Source of the DNA: Burkholderiales bacterium
GTDB lineage: Bacteria > Pseudomonadota > Gammaproteobacteria > Burkholderiales > Burkholderiaceae_C
Reading direction: 5' to 3'
DNA length: 7,421 nucleotides
Assembly (NCBI GenBank): GCA_011391855.1
Contig: JAABPT010000061.1
Location: 1 to 7,421 of the forward strand
Position 1 is the stretch's first letter. The number at the start of each line of letters is the position of its first letter. The notes under the pieces are model-generated. The model was not told the origin of the DNA, made no database searches, and saw nothing but the letters and a program-made list of their open reading frames with translations. Positions 5,131 to 7,421 of the stretch are shown here, in pieces. The position numbers were made by a program, and so were the translations under genes.

Positions 5131-7074
5131 ATGAGGCGACTCAGGCATCACTTGATGTGTACGGTCATTCTCGGTGGCGCTGTGGCCAGCCTTCATGCCG
5201 GCGCGGCGCGCCCTGAAGTAGCAGCCATCAGTGCATCGGCTGGAGTATCGGCACCGGCCGACACCGTCTGGTCGCATGCTTTCGCCGTCTTCGGCGAGCC
5301 AAAGTACCCTGCAGGCTTCGCTCACTACGACTATGTGAACCCCGACGCGCCGAAGCGCGGCACGCTCAACCTCGGCAACCCCGACCGGCGTTCCAGCTTC
5401 ACGCGACTCAACCCCTATCTGCTCAAGGGCAGCGTGGCCTTCGGCAGTCACTTCTTCTGCTTCGAAACGCTGTTCGACCCGAGCCAGGACGAGGCCGGCG
5501 TCATGTATGCGCTGGTGGCCGAAGCGATCCAGGTCGCGCCCGACCTGTCCTCGGTCAGCTTTCGAATCAATCCACGCGCGCGCTTCAATAACGGCGATCC
5601 GGTCACCGCCGCCGATATCAAGTACGCGTTCGAAGCCGTCACCAGCGACAAGGCCGACCCCAGCTTTGCGGCACGTTTCGCCAAGGTGAAGCGCGCCGTC
5701 ATCGTCGACGCGCTGACCGTGCGTTTCGAGCTGGCCGGGCGCAGCCGCGAGACGATCTATGCGCTCGGCACAACGCTGCCCGTGTTCTCGCCCAAGTGGG
5801 GCATGGGCCCCGACGGCAAGACCAAGCCCTTCGACAAGATCATCGACGACGTCCCCATCACCACCGGCGCCTACCTCGTCGCCAAGACTTACTCGGGGCG
5901 CCGCCTCGACCTGGTGCGCGACCCGAACTACTGGGCCCGCGACGAGGGCGCGCGCCGCGGCTTCTACAACTTCGACAAGATCGTCTACCGCTACTACGCC
6001 GACCACGCGATCCAGTTCGAGGCCTTCAAGGCGGGCGACATCGACCTGTACTGGGAAACCAACCTCAAGCGCTGGGGCCGGCAGTACAAGGGATCAAAGT
6101 TCGGCCCCGGCCAGATCGTTGCCAAGGTGCTGCCGATGGGGCAAGGCGCGTACGTGCGATCGCTGGTGCTCAATCTGCGACGTCCCATTTTTCAGGATAT
6201 CCGCGTGCGCGAAGCGCTGCAGCTGTCGTTCGACTTCGAGTGGATGAACGCGCAGAGCTTCAACCTGTTTGCGCGCATCGACAGCGCGTTCAGCAACTCG
6301 GACTTCGCGGCTGCCGGCCTGCCATCGCCTGGCGAGCTGGCGATCCTCGAGCCTTACCGGGCCCAGCTGCCCGCGGCAGTATTCGGCCCGCCGTACCAGA
6401 ACCCGCGCACCGACACGGGTGCGACGGCCCTGCGCGACAACCTGAAGCGCGCCCGCGACCTGCTGGCGCAGGCCGGCTGGAAGCCCGGCGCCGACAAGCT
6501 GCTGCGCAATGCCCAGGGTCAGGTGTTCAGCATCGAGTTGCTGAACAACGACGCCGACATTGCCGCATCGCTCGAGCCCTGGCTGGTCAACCTGGCCAAG
6601 CTTGGCATACGCGCCACGCTGCGGCAGGTCGACTTTGCACTCTTCATCAAACGGCTTGACACCTACGATTTCGATATCACGCAGCTCAATTTCGGCGAGT
6701 TCCTGCTGCCGTCGGCGACGTGGCTGAAGACGCTCTACGGCAGTGACCAGGCGGACAAAGAAGGCTCGTCCAACGCCGGCGGCACCCGCGACCCGGCGCT
6801 CGACGCGGCGATGCAGGCAATGGCCGAGGCGGCCACGATGCCGCAACTGCTCGACGCGGCGCACGCCTTCGACCGCGTGCTGATGCAGCAGCGTTATGTC
6901 ATTCCCTGGTCGCGGCGGCCGGGTTTCCATGTGGCCTGGTGGGACCGCTTTGGCATACCGACGCGCGCGCCGCGCTACTTCACCGCCACATCGGACAACA
7001 ACAACGCCAATCCCTGGCCGATCGTGAACTGGTGGAGCGAGCCGGACGGCCGCCCAGGCCAGGCCAGACCATGA
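5131..7074 (+). CDS. yejA: Peptide ABC transporter periplasmic binding protein, YejA-type
   Basis: 647 residues of the family-5 extracellular solute-binding group. In the E. coli YejABEF system this subunit captures peptides in the periplasm and hands them to the YejBEF membrane complex (the route used by microcin C). A signal peptide covers ~1-26 (MRRLRHH, then hydrophobic, LHAGAA). An Ala/Ser-rich linker (~27-45) follows, then the YejA hallmark FAVFGEPKYPAGFAHYDYVN (51-70) with PDAPKRGTLNLGN. The family-5 core includes PDLSSVSFRINPRARFNNGD (137-156) with PVTAADIKYAFEAV, and TGAYLV plus RDPNYW (~245-268). The tail DNNNANPWPIVNWW (622-635) is typical. It is slightly longer than E. coli YejA (about 600), mainly at the N-terminal linker. 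The start is fixed by an in-frame TGA at 5098-5100 and by GGAG 5 nt before the ATG. The stop overlaps the yejB start (ATGA), implying translational coupling. Confidence 0.93.
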   Translation: MRRLRHHLMCTVILGGAVASLHAGAARPEVAAISASAGVSAPADTVWSHAFAVFGEPKYPAGFAHYDYVNPDAPKRGTLNLGNPDRRSSFTRLNPYLLKGSVAFGSHFFCFETLFDPSQDEAGVMYALVAEAIQVAPDLSSVSFRINPRARFNNGDPVTAADIKYAFEAVTSDKADPSFAARFAKVKRAVIVDALTVRFELAGRSRETIYALGTTLPVFSPKWGMGPDGKTKPFDKIIDDVPITTGAYLVAKTYSGRRLDLVRDPNYWARDEGARRGFYNFDKIVYRYYADHAIQFEAFKAGDIDLYWETNLKRWGRQYKGSKFGPGQIVAKVLPMGQGAYVRSLVLNLRRPIFQDIRVREALQLSFDFEWMNAQSFNLFARIDSAFSNSDFAAAGLPSPGELAILEPYRAQLPAAVFGPPYQNPRTDTGATALRDNLKRARDLLAQAGWKPGADKLLRNAQGQVFSIELLNNDADIAASLEPWLVNLAKLGIRATLRQVDFALFIKRLDTYDFDITQLNFGEFLLPSATWLKTLYGSDQADKEGSSNAGGTRDPALDAAMQAMAEAATMPQLLDAAHAFDRVLMQQRYVIPWSRRPGFHVAWWDRFGIPTRAPRYFTATSDNNNANPWPIVNWWSEPDGRPGQARP

Positions 7075-7421
7075 CCCGCTACATCGCGACGCGTCTGCTG
7101 CTGATGCTGCCCACCTTGCTGGGCGTGCTGACCGCCACCTTCATCCTGATCCAGTTCGTTCCCGGCGGGCCGGTCGAGCAGGCCATCTCGGAGCTGCGTC
7201 AGAAGAACCAGGAGAGCGGCCATGGCGGCGAGCTCGACGCGGTGCAGATCGAGGCGATCAAGAAGCTCTACGGCTTCGACAAGCCGCCGCTGGAGCGCTT
7301 CTGGCTCACCGTGAGTTCGTTTGCGCGTTTCGACTTCGGCACCAGCTTCCAGATCAACCAGGATGTGTGGACCCTGATCAAGAGCAAGCTCCCGGTCTCG
7401 ATCAGCCTCGGCATCTGGGCG
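7071..7421 (+). CDS. yejB: Peptide ABC transporter permease, YejB-type (partial, runs off right edge)
   Basis: The first 117 codons of an inner-membrane permease of the oligopeptide/dipeptide importer class. The protein opens MTRYIATRLLLMLPTLLGVL, with the first membrane helix at ~9-29, followed by the YejB-typical FVPGGPVEQAISELRQ. It continues with the periplasmic-side YGFDKPPLERF, RFDFGTSF, and LIKSKLPVSISLGIWA at the window end. This order closely matches E. coli YejB (PGGPVDQAI, YGFDKP, RFDFG, SLPVSITLGLW as I recall them), but the Gly/Ala-rich insert after PGGPVEQAI is shorter here. Its ATG overlaps the yejA stop by four bases, so the two are surely co-transcribed. The conserved EAA loop that contacts the ATPase would lie beyond the window, as would yejE and yejF. 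The frame is open to the last base. Confidence 0.93.
   Translation, partial: MTRYIATRLLLMLPTLLGVLTATFILIQFVPGGPVEQAISELRQKNQESGHGGELDAVQIEAIKKLYGFDKPPLERFWLTVSSFARFDFGTSFQINQDVWTLIKSKLPVSISLGIWA

Noticed and set aside
4996..6006. 336-codon minus-strand open frame over the intergenic region and the start of yejA
   Set aside because: Val/Gly/Asp-rich shadow of the yejA coding strand with no recognisable domain or leader; yejA motifs are unmistakable on the other strand.
1..7421. CRISPR arrays, tRNA or rRNA genes, phage attachment sites
   Set aside because: No regularly spaced repeats, no T-loop/acceptor pattern outside coding genes and no rRNA-like segments were seen on reading both strands.

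Overview
The window is high-GC DNA (by eye well over 60%, with strongly G/C-biased third codon positions). It looks like chromosomal sequence from a betaproteobacterium, most plausibly Burkholderiales. The clues are the codon style, a YejA/YejB-type peptide importer, a large winged-helix/STAND ATPase regulator, an IS91-type transposase scrap, and the remains of a PEP-CTERM (exosortase-sorted) protein gene. No species can be named from the sequence alone.

Left part (1-663): an accessory, decayed stretch. The first ~82 bases, read on the minus strand, are a piece of an IS91-family transposase that runs off the left edge and breaks abruptly at about 82. Then comes ~320 bp with no convincing gene. 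A minus-strand start region (about 400-499) has a good ribosome binding site and a signal peptide but loses coding character after ~33 codons.

Centre (664-3772): a complete 878-residue minus-strand regulator (OmpR/PhoB-type winged helix, STAND-type ATPase, helical repeat C-terminus). Divergent from it is a 472-bp gap that is not empty. It holds a textbook intrinsic terminator (3429-3466, plus strand) with no gene in front of it. Directly after that is the 3' end of a PEP-CTERM/DUF1566-like gene (about 3473-3683) carrying a nonsense codon and a frameshift, followed by its own terminator-like hairpin.

Right part (3773-7421): a secreted SMP-30/gluconolactonase-like beta-propeller protein (3773-4867). 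After a 263-bp gap with a strong hairpin and an inverted repeat over a candidate promoter comes a yejA-type peptide-binding protein gene (5131-7074). It overlaps by four bases (ATGA) the start of a yejB-type permease gene that runs off the right edge. yejA and yejB form the first two genes of an ABC peptide importer operon, whose remaining genes (yejE, yejF) would lie beyond the window.

I found no clearly new multi-gene system. The least expected contents are the unlisted gene remnants (IS91 transposase and PEP-CTERM tail), the orphan terminator, and the regulator/SMP-30 divergent pair separated by gene debris.
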